Positions 14,516 to 21,616 of a stretch of DNA of 21,616 nt are shown here, in pieces. The DNA is from a virus. The translations under genes were made by a program, and so were the position numbers. The stretch is from positions 1-21,616 of IMG/VR virus record IMGVR_UViG_3300042125_000003; one strand, written 5' to 3'. Position 1 is the first letter of the stretch. Each line of letters begins with the position of its first letter. The notes beneath the pieces were generated by a model. That model worked only from the letters and a program-made list of their open reading frames with translations. It did not search any database and had not been told where the DNA came from.

Positions 14516-16786
14516 ATGGCACAGACCAATCTGCAACAGCCGGGCGGCTATGCTATCGAGGCCGGACAGGCCGTGATGCAGCAACAGCAGCCCGGCGTGC
14601 AGCTTGGCCGCACCGGGATTCAAGGGTCCACCGCAGTACAACAGGCGGACCAGCAGCACAGACAGATTGTCGATACGGGCACATCTGACTTGCTGATGAA
14701 GCTAGGCGGCAAGCTGCTGGAGCCACACATTCAGCGAGTCCAGACACAGCAGTTTCTGGAAGGCGCGCAGCGCGTTGCACAAGGCGAAGCTCTGAAAGAT
14801 ATCGTGGATGAAGATCCGTGGTATACGCAGATCTTTGGGCCGTCCAGCTCTACACAGGGCGCACGGGCCGTAGCCCAAATGAAGGGCGTAGACGACTACC
14901 TCACCGACGTAGCCAACAACATGCCCGAGCTACAGAAGCTCAGCTCTGCCGACTTCGGTAAGCAGATCACTGGCAAGATGCAGCAGTTCCTGACGGGTGA
15001 TGCTGTGGCGGATACTGCCATCCAGTTGAAGATGGTGGAGGCCAGCGGCGGCCTGTTCAAGGCGCACACCAAGGCGCACTACAAGTGGACTCAGGACACC
15101 ATGCAGTCGCAGATCGTCAGCTACATGCAGACAGGTGGAGCCAAGCTCAAGGCGATGACTGGTCAGCTGCTGGAAGGGACCATGACGCAGAAGGACTACG
15201 ACGAGGCCAAAGCGGTATACGTCGGCAACCTAATGCCATTGGACGGGCAGTCCCCAGCCTCTTACTGGGAGGCTATCGAGTCCGCTACCATTGACGCACT
15301 GGCCACTGGTAACCACCACGCCGCGAACGCTATCTTCGACTCGGGCATCTTCAACAACGCCCCAGTGGAGCAGCGCAAGAAGATGATGGACGCTCGCCAC
15401 AAGTACGAGGCGCAGACGCAGGAGACTGCGGGCTTTGCCGAGTACGGTCCGCGAATCGGTCAGCTCAAGGGTATGGCGGCAGCCGGTCAACTGACCGGTA
15501 ACCAGATCCTGGCCGAGGTGGACAAGATCAACAACGACTACAAGCTGCGTTACGGTATCGACCGCCCGCTGTTCAAGCGCAAGGAAATGGAAGCCATCTT
15601 GTCTGGCAACATCGCCAGTATCTACCGGCGACAGGAGCAGGACCAGCGGGACTTGGCCCGCGAGGGCCGGGCGGACCGTCGAGAAGCTGCCAAAGAAACC
15701 GTTAAGGTGGAAATGGAAGCTCGTAAGCAGGCGCAGCTGGTGCAGATCATTCAGGCCGGTGGCGGCAACATGGCGGCTCTGGCGGGCCACTCGCAGACCG
15801 AGATTGACAACGCCGTGTATACGGGCGCCACGGTCATCGCCACGCAGGGCGGTAACGTCGGCAAGTTCCTAGTGCAGCAGTACAACGATGGCGGCGCGCA
15901 CGTCAACCCTCTGTATCGCAACCAGTTGCAGGCGGGTATGCGTGCGGCCAAGATGGAAGGTTACGCCGGTGAGGCTATGGATCGTTCCTACGCCATGTAC
16001 AAACAGCTCAGTGCGGAGACTGGCGGCAAGGCCACGGCCATGGCGTATCTCGGCGATGACGCTGTGCGCATGATGAAGTACGATCAGTTTATCCAAGGAG
16101 GTAAGCTCAAGCCGGAGGTAGCCTATCAGCTCGCATTCGGGGAGCCGCTGGACACTAGCCGCAAGTCATCCGATAAGGAGATCGGGGAGGCCATCGTCAA
16201 GACAGTGGACAAGGATCAGCCGGGGTTCTGGTCTAAGAAGTTATTGGATACCACCGAGCTGACAGACCAGTCTAAGCGTGTACTGACTACTGCGGTAGGG
16301 CGCAACTACGACCTGCTGGCAGGTACGGGTATGGACGACAAGGCGGCTATGGCCACCGCGCTGGACGTGGCCAAAAAGGAAATGGATGTTGTAGGGCCGT
16401 ACATCGTGGACCGTGGGCCGGATCGTAAGCCGATCTACCAGCTTATCGGTGCGGACGAGGCCAAGGCCGGGGAGGTGTTTACCCGCTTCCTCAATGAGCG
16501 AGCGCGGGCCAACGGAGTGGAATCCGACCTACCGGGCGGCGTGCAGACTGATAAGATCAGGTTCTCTGCGGACCTGATCACCAGTGGGCCTCTTCCCGCA
16601 GTGCGTAACTGGTTTGATCGGAAGTGGGGTGACCAGCCTAGCGTAATGATCAATCGGCTACCGGACCAGAACGGCGTAGGCGTGTTCGCCGTCACCGTGG
16701 TGGAGCCGGACGGTAACACTAAGTTCTTCCCAATCACCAGCGACGAAGTGCGCAGCTACTACGAGAAGTCGAAGGACTTCAAGTAA
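14516..16786 (+). CDS. Internal virion protein (T7 gp15-like)
   Basis: A 756-residue protein, close to the 747 of T7 gp15, in the same place. In T7 this forms the periplasmic tube of the ejectosome. The N-terminal 60 residues are Gln/Gly-rich and flexible, and the rest is predicted mainly helical (for example SGNIASIYRRQEQDQRDLAREGR). No enzymatic motif is visible. The start ATG follows AAGGAGG (14505-14511) by 4 bases. The gene ends just before a UUCG hairpin and the gp16-like gene. Function is inferred from order and size. Confidence 0.8.
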   Translation: MAQTNLQQPGGYAIEAGQAVMQQQQPGVQLGRTGIQGSTAVQQADQQHRQIVDTGTSDLLMKLGGKLLEPHIQRVQTQQFLEGAQRVAQGEALKDIVDEDPWYTQIFGPSSSTQGARAVAQMKGVDDYLTDVANNMPELQKLSSADFGKQITGKMQQFLTGDAVADTAIQLKMVEASGGLFKAHTKAHYKWTQDTMQSQIVSYMQTGGAKLKAMTGQLLEGTMTQKDYDEAKAVYVGNLMPLDGQSPASYWEAIESATIDALATGNHHAANAIFDSGIFNNAPVEQRKKMMDARHKYEAQTQETAGFAEYGPRIGQLKGMAAAGQLTGNQILAEVDKINNDYKLRYGIDRPLFKRKEMEAILSGNIASIYRRQEQDQRDLAREGRADRREAAKETVKVEMEARKQAQLVQIIQAGGGNMAALAGHSQTEIDNAVYTGATVIATQGGNVGKFLVQQYNDGGAHVNPLYRNQLQAGMRAAKMEGYAGEAMDRSYAMYKQLSAETGGKATAMAYLGDDAVRMMKYDQFIQGGKLKPEVAYQLAFGEPLDTSRKSSDKEIGEAIVKTVDKDQPGFWSKKLLDTTELTDQSKRVLTTAVGRNYDLLAGTGMDDKAAMATALDVAKKEMDVVGPYIVDRGPDRKPIYQLIGADEAKAGEVFTRFLNERARANGVESDLPGGVQTDKIRFSADLITSGPLPAVRNWFDRKWGDQPSVMINRLPDQNGVGVFAVTVVEPDGNTKFFPITSDEVRSYYEKSKDFK

Positions 16787-16795
16787 CGTCTAGTG

Positions 16796-16817
16796 AAGGG
16801 CATCTTCGGGTGCCCTT
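16796..16817 (+). terminator. UUCG stem-loop between internal virion genes
   Basis: AAGGGCATC, loop TTCG, GGTGCCCTT: a 9-bp stem with one G-U pair closed by a C(UUCG)G tetraloop, an unusually stable RNA hairpin. Only three T follow, so full termination is doubtful; attenuation, mRNA 3'-end protection or processing is more likely. It fills most of the 55-base gap after the gp15-like gene. Confidence 0.6.
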
Positions 16818-16841
16818 TGCAGAACTTACTCAGGAGGCAAC

Positions 16842-19800
16842 ATGGATTTGATGAATACCAAGCCTGCCGACATCAAGGCAGCAACAGACCAACGCAAGAC
16901 CGACCGCCTTGAGCAGAAGGTACTCGCCAAGCCAAAGTACACTCCGGCAGAGCAGCAGGCTGTGGAGAACGTGCAGACCGCTACCATCTTCGCTGGCGTA
17001 GCTGCGGGCCTTGATGCTCGACAGGCCGCAGCCGCTGCCGTCAAAGTACGGCAAGCCACCATCGGTAGCGAAGAGTCCGTCAATGCATTGGTGCAGACGT
17101 TGCCCGGCGATTCGGACATCGTGGGCACTGCCAAGCAGATCGCCGGTGCGCAGGACATTCAGGAGAAGGCCAAGGGCAAAGCCCAGTGGACCACCTTTCT
17201 GGATCAGGCAGAGGCGGGCTTTGTCGAGCTTACAGCGCTGCCGCAGTTGCTGCGGACCCTCGACCGCGCAGACTTTGAACCGGACGCCAACTTCGACTAC
17301 ATGGCCATCCGAGACAAGGTAGAGTTCGGGATGGCCAACGAGGACCGTACATGGCTGCGCGAGAGCGTAAGCCAAGAAGACCTCGACAGCCGTCTGGCGG
17401 TGCTCAAGACCAAGCAGGAGAACCTGCAAACGCTGGGCGCGCACGGCGAGGGTATGGCCCTTGCGGCGGGGATCACCGGCGGGTTCATGGACCCGGTAGG
17501 CTGGGTGGCGGGTATGGGCGTAGGCAAGGCCGCACAGCTGGCGGGTGTGGGTAGCCGCATCGTGGCCGCACAGGGTCAGCTGGGCCGGGCCATTGTGTAC
17601 GGGGCAGGTGAGGGCATCACCGGTTCGGTGCTCACTACAGCGGCTCTGGATGCAGCAGGCGGGCACGTCACCTACAACGACTACGTTATGTCAGCGGCAT
17701 TCGGTGCAGTGTTCGGTCAACTAGGGCTGCTGGCGTACAAGCGCCCAGTGAATACTACCGAGGCCGTACCGCCTGCACAGCCGGGCGAGTTCGACTTCAC
17801 CGGACCGCTGCCTGCCAGTGCGCAGGAAGCCGCGCAGGATCTGATGGCGCGGGCGCAGAAGTTCAACGAAGACATCTACGCTGAGGCGCAGGGCCGGGCA
17901 CCGGCTGACGCCACTCCAGAACAGATCCGGGAGGCCGCCGACGACATCATGCGGGAGCGCGCAGACAACCTGCATCGCACCGTGTTTGCGGAGGTTCCCG
18001 AGGGTGACCGCTTCTTCCCTGCATACGATCTGGACGTACGGGAGGACGGTACTGTACCGCCACTGGACGAGGTGATGCGACCATCCACAGAGCGAATCGC
18101 AGCACAGGATCGCTGGGGTATCAACCAGCACACGGTGGAGAACGATGCAGAGCGGAAGATGCTTGGCGAGCTGGCCGCAAGGGCCGACTCGTGGGCAGCT
18201 GCCAACCCATTCGATCAGGCGCGTCTGGATAGCGTGCTGGGCCGCATCCCGTGGCTGTCCTCTACCGGGCTGACCTTGGCACGTAGCCAGAACCCGGTTG
18301 CCCGCATGATCGCGGGTACTCTGCTGGAGTCCACAACGGGCGCCACCGGGCGCCGCCGCACAGCCGCCGTAAGCAAGACCATGCGAGAGCGGGTCTACAT
18401 GGAGGATCTGGTAGGGTATGAAGAGCAATACAAGATGTGGCGGGCTAAGAACGGGGGCAGCGCCTATCGTGACGTCATTGGCAGTGATACACGGGCACGA
18501 TTTGATCGGCTTGTTGCCAGTGAGCGCGAGAACCGTAGACTCGGTGTGCGCACTGATGCTGACCAGCATGTGCGTGTGGCTAGTGATCACCTTGACGCTG
18601 GCTACGATAGAATGCGTCGTGACCAGCAGACAGTTGGCACAATCGGTGCCGAGCGATTGGGCGACACCTCTATCGGCTATGCTCACCGAAGCCTCTCCCC
18701 GTCGTGGGTAATGCAAGCCAGTAACGCGGAAATCGAGGCTCTGGCCTCCCGCCTTGCCGTGCAGCTCCAAGACGGCTGGGGTGATGTGCAGTTCGCTCGG
18801 CAGATCGCCACTCGCTACATCGAAAGAGCGCGGACTACAGCCTACGGGGGTACAGCGATACCCGCCAACATGGCTAGCCCACAGGCAGCAGAGGTTCTGC
18901 GAGACGTTCTGCGCTCTATGAACGTAGCCGATGCAGATATCAACCTAGCCATGGGCCGGTTCAGCCGGGGCGGGGCAGCGCACACCAAGAAACGTCTGGA
19001 ACTGGACCTCACTGAGCAGATCGACCTGCCCGGTGGCCGTAGTTTCCCCATGATGAACGCCTTCGAGACTGATCAGGCCAGCCTCTACATGCAGTATGCT
19101 CGCCGTGTGAGTGGCGATATCGCCCTTACACAGTACGGCGTACACGGTGATCAGGGCATGAAGCTGCTGCGCAAGGCTATGGAGTACGGGCCGGACGGTA
19201 AGCGCGCCACGGCGCATGAAATGGAGGCCTTCGATCAGATCTACGCGGAGTTCTACGGACGTGCGCTTGAGGGCACTGGCAACAAGCACCTCGGTAACTT
19301 GCGTTTGCTGACTGCTGCGAGCCGACTGGGGGGCATGGCCTTCACGCAGTTCGCTGAAATGGCCAACGCCGTGGCCCTGCTGGGTGTAGGCGGTGCCTTG
19401 AAGATGGTAGGCAGGCTGCCGGGCCTGATAGCGGACATCCACGCCGGGCGTCCAAGCGAGCTGCTGGCGTCCATCGAGCAGATCGGCGGGCCTCTTGGGC
19501 AGGATCACCGGGTGATCTTCCCGTTCCAAGAACCCAACGACATCCGCATCTACGGGCGAGACAGTCTGAACACCTTTGATCGCATAATTCGGGCGGGTAG
19601 CAACGCGGTGCCGTGGCTCTCGGGCTGGCATCACATGCATGCTGCACAGGTCCGAGGCATCAGTGAGCAGATCGTTCACAAGTCCATGCGGTACATCCGT
19701 AATGGGGAAGAGAACGCGGCGCTGACCTCCATGGGTATCAGTCCTGAAATGGCTGCCATCATGCGGGCAGAGCTTCCGAAGATCGCCAAGTTCGATGACG

Positions 19801-20423
19801 AAGGCAATCTGGTGGCACTGGACCTCACCCGGTCGCAGGAATTCGCTACCATCAGTGAGTATGTGCAGGCCGTGCATCGCGGCAGCAAGCAGATCATTCA
19901 GGGCACCTACATTGGCGAGACTGGCAAGTGGGCGCACAATGATCTGATGCGGCTGCTGGTGCAGTTCCGGTCGTTCACTCTCACCTCTATGGAGAAGCAG
20001 TGGACCCGCCAGCGTACCGACGTGGGCACGGCCAAGGCGTTCGGTATTCTGGCCGGGCAGATGGCGTTTGCTCTGCCAATCCACATGAGCCGCGTTATGA
20101 TCAACGCCACCGGGCGGGAGGACCGAGAAGAGTACGTCAAGAAGCAGCTTGATCCACAGATGCTGGCACGGGCTGTGCTGAACTACACCTCTATCAGCGG
20201 TCTGGCCGGTGACATCTTCGACGCCGGTGCGGTGCTGGCCGGTGGCGAGGTGAGTGGCGTGCGCTCCGGGTCCAGCTCGGCGCTCGGTGCTGTGCCGGGC
20301 CTCGGCTATGTGGAGTCTGCCGCTAAGGTGGCGCGTGACAAAGACCCTCGGGAAGCGATTCGTATGCTACCCGGAGGGAACCTGCCCTTCCTGACTCCGG
20401 TGGTTAACCACCTGACAGATTAA
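16842..20423 (+). CDS. Internal virion protein (T7 gp16-like), no visible lytic domain
   Basis: A 1193-residue protein, the largest in the window, in the T7 gp16 (1318 residues) position. In T7 this protein is ejected to span the cell envelope and help pull DNA in. Visible features: a helical N terminus without a signal peptide; a hydrophobic, Gly/Ala-rich stretch (residues about 205-300, including MDPVGWVAGMGVGKAAQLAG and AAFGAVFGQLGLLAY) that may insert in a membrane; and the conserved C-terminal motif RLLVQFRSFTLTSMEKQWTR (about 1037-1056), common in gp16-like proteins. T7 gp16 starts with a lytic transglycosylase domain of about 150 residues; I see no such ES...GAxGxxQ pattern at either end. 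AGGAGG (16832-16837) lies 4 bases before the ATG. The stop TAA is part of promoter copy 4. Confidence 0.85.
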   Translation: MDLMNTKPADIKAATDQRKTDRLEQKVLAKPKYTPAEQQAVENVQTATIFAGVAAGLDARQAAAAAVKVRQATIGSEESVNALVQTLPGDSDIVGTAKQIAGAQDIQEKAKGKAQWTTFLDQAEAGFVELTALPQLLRTLDRADFEPDANFDYMAIRDKVEFGMANEDRTWLRESVSQEDLDSRLAVLKTKQENLQTLGAHGEGMALAAGITGGFMDPVGWVAGMGVGKAAQLAGVGSRIVAAQGQLGRAIVYGAGEGITGSVLTTAALDAAGGHVTYNDYVMSAAFGAVFGQLGLLAYKRPVNTTEAVPPAQPGEFDFTGPLPASAQEAAQDLMARAQKFNEDIYAEAQGRAPADATPEQIREAADDIMRERADNLHRTVFAEVPEGDRFFPAYDLDVREDGTVPPLDEVMRPSTERIAAQDRWGINQHTVENDAERKMLGELAARADSWAAANPFDQARLDSVLGRIPWLSSTGLTLARSQNPVARMIAGTLLESTTGATGRRRTAAVSKTMRERVYMEDLVGYEEQYKMWRAKNGGSAYRDVIGSDTRARFDRLVASERENRRLGVRTDADQHVRVASDHLDAGYDRMRRDQQTVGTIGAERLGDTSIGYAHRSLSPSWVMQASNAEIEALASRLAVQLQDGWGDVQFARQIATRYIERARTTAYGGTAIPANMASPQAAEVLRDVLRSMNVADADINLAMGRFSRGGAAHTKKRLELDLTEQIDLPGGRSFPMMNAFETDQASLYMQYARRVSGDIALTQYGVHGDQGMKLLRKAMEYGPDGKRATAHEMEAFDQIYAEFYGRALEGTGNKHLGNLRLLTAASRLGGMAFTQFAEMANAVALLGVGGALKMVGRLPGLIADIHAGRPSELLASIEQIGGPLGQDHRVIFPFQEPNDIRIYGRDSLNTFDRIIRAGSNAVPWLSGWHHMHAAQVRGISEQIVHKSMRYIRNGEENAALTSMGISPEMAAIMRAELPKIAKFDDEGNLVALDLTRSQEFATISEYVQAVHRGSKQIIQGTYIGETGKWAHNDLMRLLVQFRSFTLTSMEKQWTRQRTDVGTAKAFGILAGQMAFALPIHMSRVMINATGREDREEYVKKQLDPQMLARAVLNYTSISGLAGDIFDAGAVLAGGEVSGVRSGSSSALGAVPGLGYVESAAKVARDKDPREAIRMLPGGNLPFLTPVVNHLTD
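20399..20412 (+). repeat. Perfect 14-bp palindrome before promoter copy 4
   Basis: GGTGGTTAACCACC is its own reverse complement and lies inside the last codons of the gp16-like gene, ending 7 bases before promoter copy 4. It also encodes protein, so it may be fortuitous; possible roles are a binding site or a read-through hairpin. Confidence 0.5.
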
Positions 20424-20440
20424 TAGGGCACCTTATCCTA
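20420..20440 (+). promoter_or_regulatory. Phage RNA polymerase promoter, copy 4 (tail fibre)
   Basis: Identical 21-base element. Its TAA at 20421-20423 is the stop codon of the 1193-residue gene. It gives the tail fibre gene its own transcription, as in other phages where fibre and lysis genes follow a separate late promoter. Confidence 0.87.
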
Positions 20441-20454
20441 TCCAACCAAACAAT

Positions 20455-20470
20455 GCGGCCTGCGGGCCGC
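20455..20470 (+). promoter_or_regulatory. GC-rich 5' leader hairpin of the tail fibre transcript
   Basis: GCGGCC, loop TGCG, GGCCGC: a fully G/C 6-bp stem in the leader between promoter copy 4 and the ribosome site AAGGA (20472-20476). It could protect the 5' end or be a processing site. No T-run follows, so it is not an intrinsic terminator. Confidence 0.6.
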
Positions 20471-20483
20471 TAAGGATTACAGA

Positions 20484-21616
20484 ATGAGCACACTGCACGC
20501 AGTGAACTTCTTCCCCGGCGACGGTGTGACCACCCAGTGGGACTTCCAGTTTGACGGTGTGAACCCGGACAACGCCTCGGGCACTAAGCCATACCTCTAC
20601 GACAAGAACGTCAAGGTGCAGGAGATCTGGCGGGATGCCGACGGAGTGCAGCACGTCGTCCAACGTGACGTGGAGCTGATCAGCGCTGACACCGTGCGAG
20701 TGCTCGGCGATGCCATCCCGGTGGGCCATGAGGTCAAGGTCTACCGCGAGACGGAGAACCGCTACCCGCTGGTAGACTACCGCGACCGGCAGACCGTGAG
20801 CGAAGCTGACCTCGATCTCTCCGCACGGCAGACCCTGTTCGTCACCATGGAGACGTTCGATCAGTCCACATTGGCCGTGGAGTCCGCCAACCGTGCGGAA
20901 GAAGTTGCCGCGCAAGCCAACGCAACGGCCAACGAGGCCAACGATACGGCGGACAACGCCCTCGTAATCGCGCAAGACGCCAACGCCAAGTCCGACACGG
21001 CCATTGCCGCATCCGCTGATGCGGTGACCCGTTCCGAGACTGCTTTGCAGAACGCCAATCTGGCATTGCAGGCAGCGCAGGACGTAGAGATCCGCGCCGA
21101 CGAGGCCGCACAGTCGGCACTACAGGCCGAGGCCGCCGCTAACGCTGCCCGCGAGTTCGCAGAAGAGGCGGTGTCTACTGCCAACGGCGTGGATGGTAAA
21201 GCCACCCTCGCACTTTCGCAGTCCAGTCAGGCGCAAACTCAGGCTGCGCAGGCTCTGGCGACAGCCAACGGGGTAGATGCCAAAGCTACCGACGCATTGG
21301 CCGCTGCTGACGCCGCTCTGCTAGTGGCGAATGACGCCTCCACCAAGGCCGACGAAGCCAAGTCGGTGGCTGACGGGGTGGATGCTAAGGCTGATTCTGC
21401 CATCGCCACTGCTAACGTCGCACTCACCGCCGCTAACCAAGCGACCACAGACGTAGCTGCTATGGATGTTCGCGTGGTGGCTGCTCAGGATACCGCAGAC
21501 GGCGCTGTCGCCGTGAATGACCAGCAGGCTGTTGAGCTGCTGGGTCTGCACGCTACCGACACCCGGCAGGACGGTGAGCTGGAGGCGCTGCGCGTTGCCA
21601 TGTTACCACGTAAACC
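20484..21616 (+). CDS. Tail fibre protein, N-terminal part (T7 gp17-like); continues past right edge
   Basis: The frame opens at ATG 20484, 7 bases after AAGGA (20472-20476), and stays open for 377 codons to the window edge. Residues 1 to about 130 match the conserved N-terminal domain that anchors fibres to the tail in T7-like phages: a short start (MSTLHAVNFFPGDGVTTQWD), then FDGVNPDNASGTKPYLYDKNVKV (split by the NAS turn), VYRETENRYPLVDYRDRQTVSEADLD, and ARQTLFVTMETFDQ. From about residue 130 onward the protein becomes an Ala/Asn/Asp-rich helical rod with heptad-spaced repeats, a trimeric coiled-coil shaft. The receptor-binding tip is outside the window. Own promoter (copy 4) and leader hairpin lie upstream. 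Confidence 0.92.
   Translation, partial: MSTLHAVNFFPGDGVTTQWDFQFDGVNPDNASGTKPYLYDKNVKVQEIWRDADGVQHVVQRDVELISADTVRVLGDAIPVGHEVKVYRETENRYPLVDYRDRQTVSEADLDLSARQTLFVTMETFDQSTLAVESANRAEEVAAQANATANEANDTADNALVIAQDANAKSDTAIAASADAVTRSETALQNANLALQAAQDVEIRADEAAQSALQAEAAANAAREFAEEAVSTANGVDGKATLALSQSSQAQTQAAQALATANGVDAKATDALAAADAALLVANDASTKADEAKSVADGVDAKADSAIATANVALTAANQATTDVAAMDVRVVAAQDTADGAVAVNDQQAVELLGLHATDTRQDGELEALRVAMLPRK
21177..21383 (+). repeat. Coding repeats of the tail fibre shaft
   Basis: The sequence TANGVD begins at 21177 and 21261, and the variant VADGVD at 21366; each is followed by [GA]KA[TD]. The spacings are 28 and 35 residues, exact multiples of seven, as expected for units of a trimeric coiled coil grown by duplication. 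Confidence 0.75.

Noticed and set aside
1-21616. tRNA genes, CRISPR arrays, insertion sequences, integrase or attachment sites
   Set aside because: Looked for by eye; no cloverleaf, regular spacer array, transposase motif or integrase found.

Overview
This window is one densely packed, single-strand (all +) segment of a lytic podovirus genome of the T7 supergroup (Autographiviridae-type: a phage carrying its own single-subunit RNA polymerase). The gene order exonuclease, endonuclease VII, phosphoesterase, ligase, RNA polymerase, then the structural block places the polymerase gene directly in front of the virion genes. That is the hallmark of the phiKMV-like branch; in T7 itself the polymerase and ligase genes are early. 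The sequence is GC-rich, so a GC-rich proteobacterial host such as a pseudomonad or relative is plausible, but nothing here identifies the host. I see no tRNA, CRISPR, insertion sequence or integrase, and no gene-free stretch longer than about 90 bases.

Layout. (1) Positions 1-3762: DNA metabolism. The C-terminal part of a 5'-3' exonuclease (cut by the left edge), an endonuclease VII (Holliday-junction resolvase), two small unknown proteins, a metallophosphoesterase, a DUF5664-type (dATP/dGTP diphosphohydrolase-like) protein, a 48-residue unknown protein and an ATP-dependent DNA ligase. Genes overlap by 1-17 bases, so they probably form one translationally coupled operon read from upstream. 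(2) 3763-6159: the single-subunit RNA polymerase. (3) 6160-7276: three small genes, the last resembling small T7 virion/tail-assembly proteins (gp6.7/gp7.3). (4) 7273-10682: portal, scaffold and major capsid protein, followed by a strong intrinsic terminator. (5) 10741-13793: tail tubular proteins A and B. (6) 13799-20423: three internal virion (ejectosome) proteins equivalent to T7 gp14, gp15 and gp16. (7) 20484 to the right edge: the N-terminal 377 codons of the tail fibre.

The most informative non-coding signal is a 21-base element repeated identically four times (6161, 6419, 9638, 20420). It lies only in gene junctions of the late region: after the polymerase gene, before the virion genes, before the capsid gene and before the tail fibre. 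It keeps many key positions of the T7 promoter (TAATA, C at -9, C at -7, TAT at -4 to -2) and is almost certainly the promoter read by the polymerase encoded here. Two copies also supply the stop codon of the upstream gene, and the capsid copy is folded into a perfect 9-bp hairpin. The polymerase's specificity loop differs from T7 at residues that would read the changed promoter bases. No copy occurs in the first 6.1 kb, so the DNA-metabolism genes and the polymerase gene are presumably transcribed from promoters left of the window.

The exact host, the transcription start base, and the functions of the small genes cannot be settled from sequence reading alone. I found no sign of a wholly new defence or mobile system; the points worth following are promoter architecture, the DUF5664 and phosphoesterase genes, and the lack of a visible lytic domain in the largest internal virion protein.
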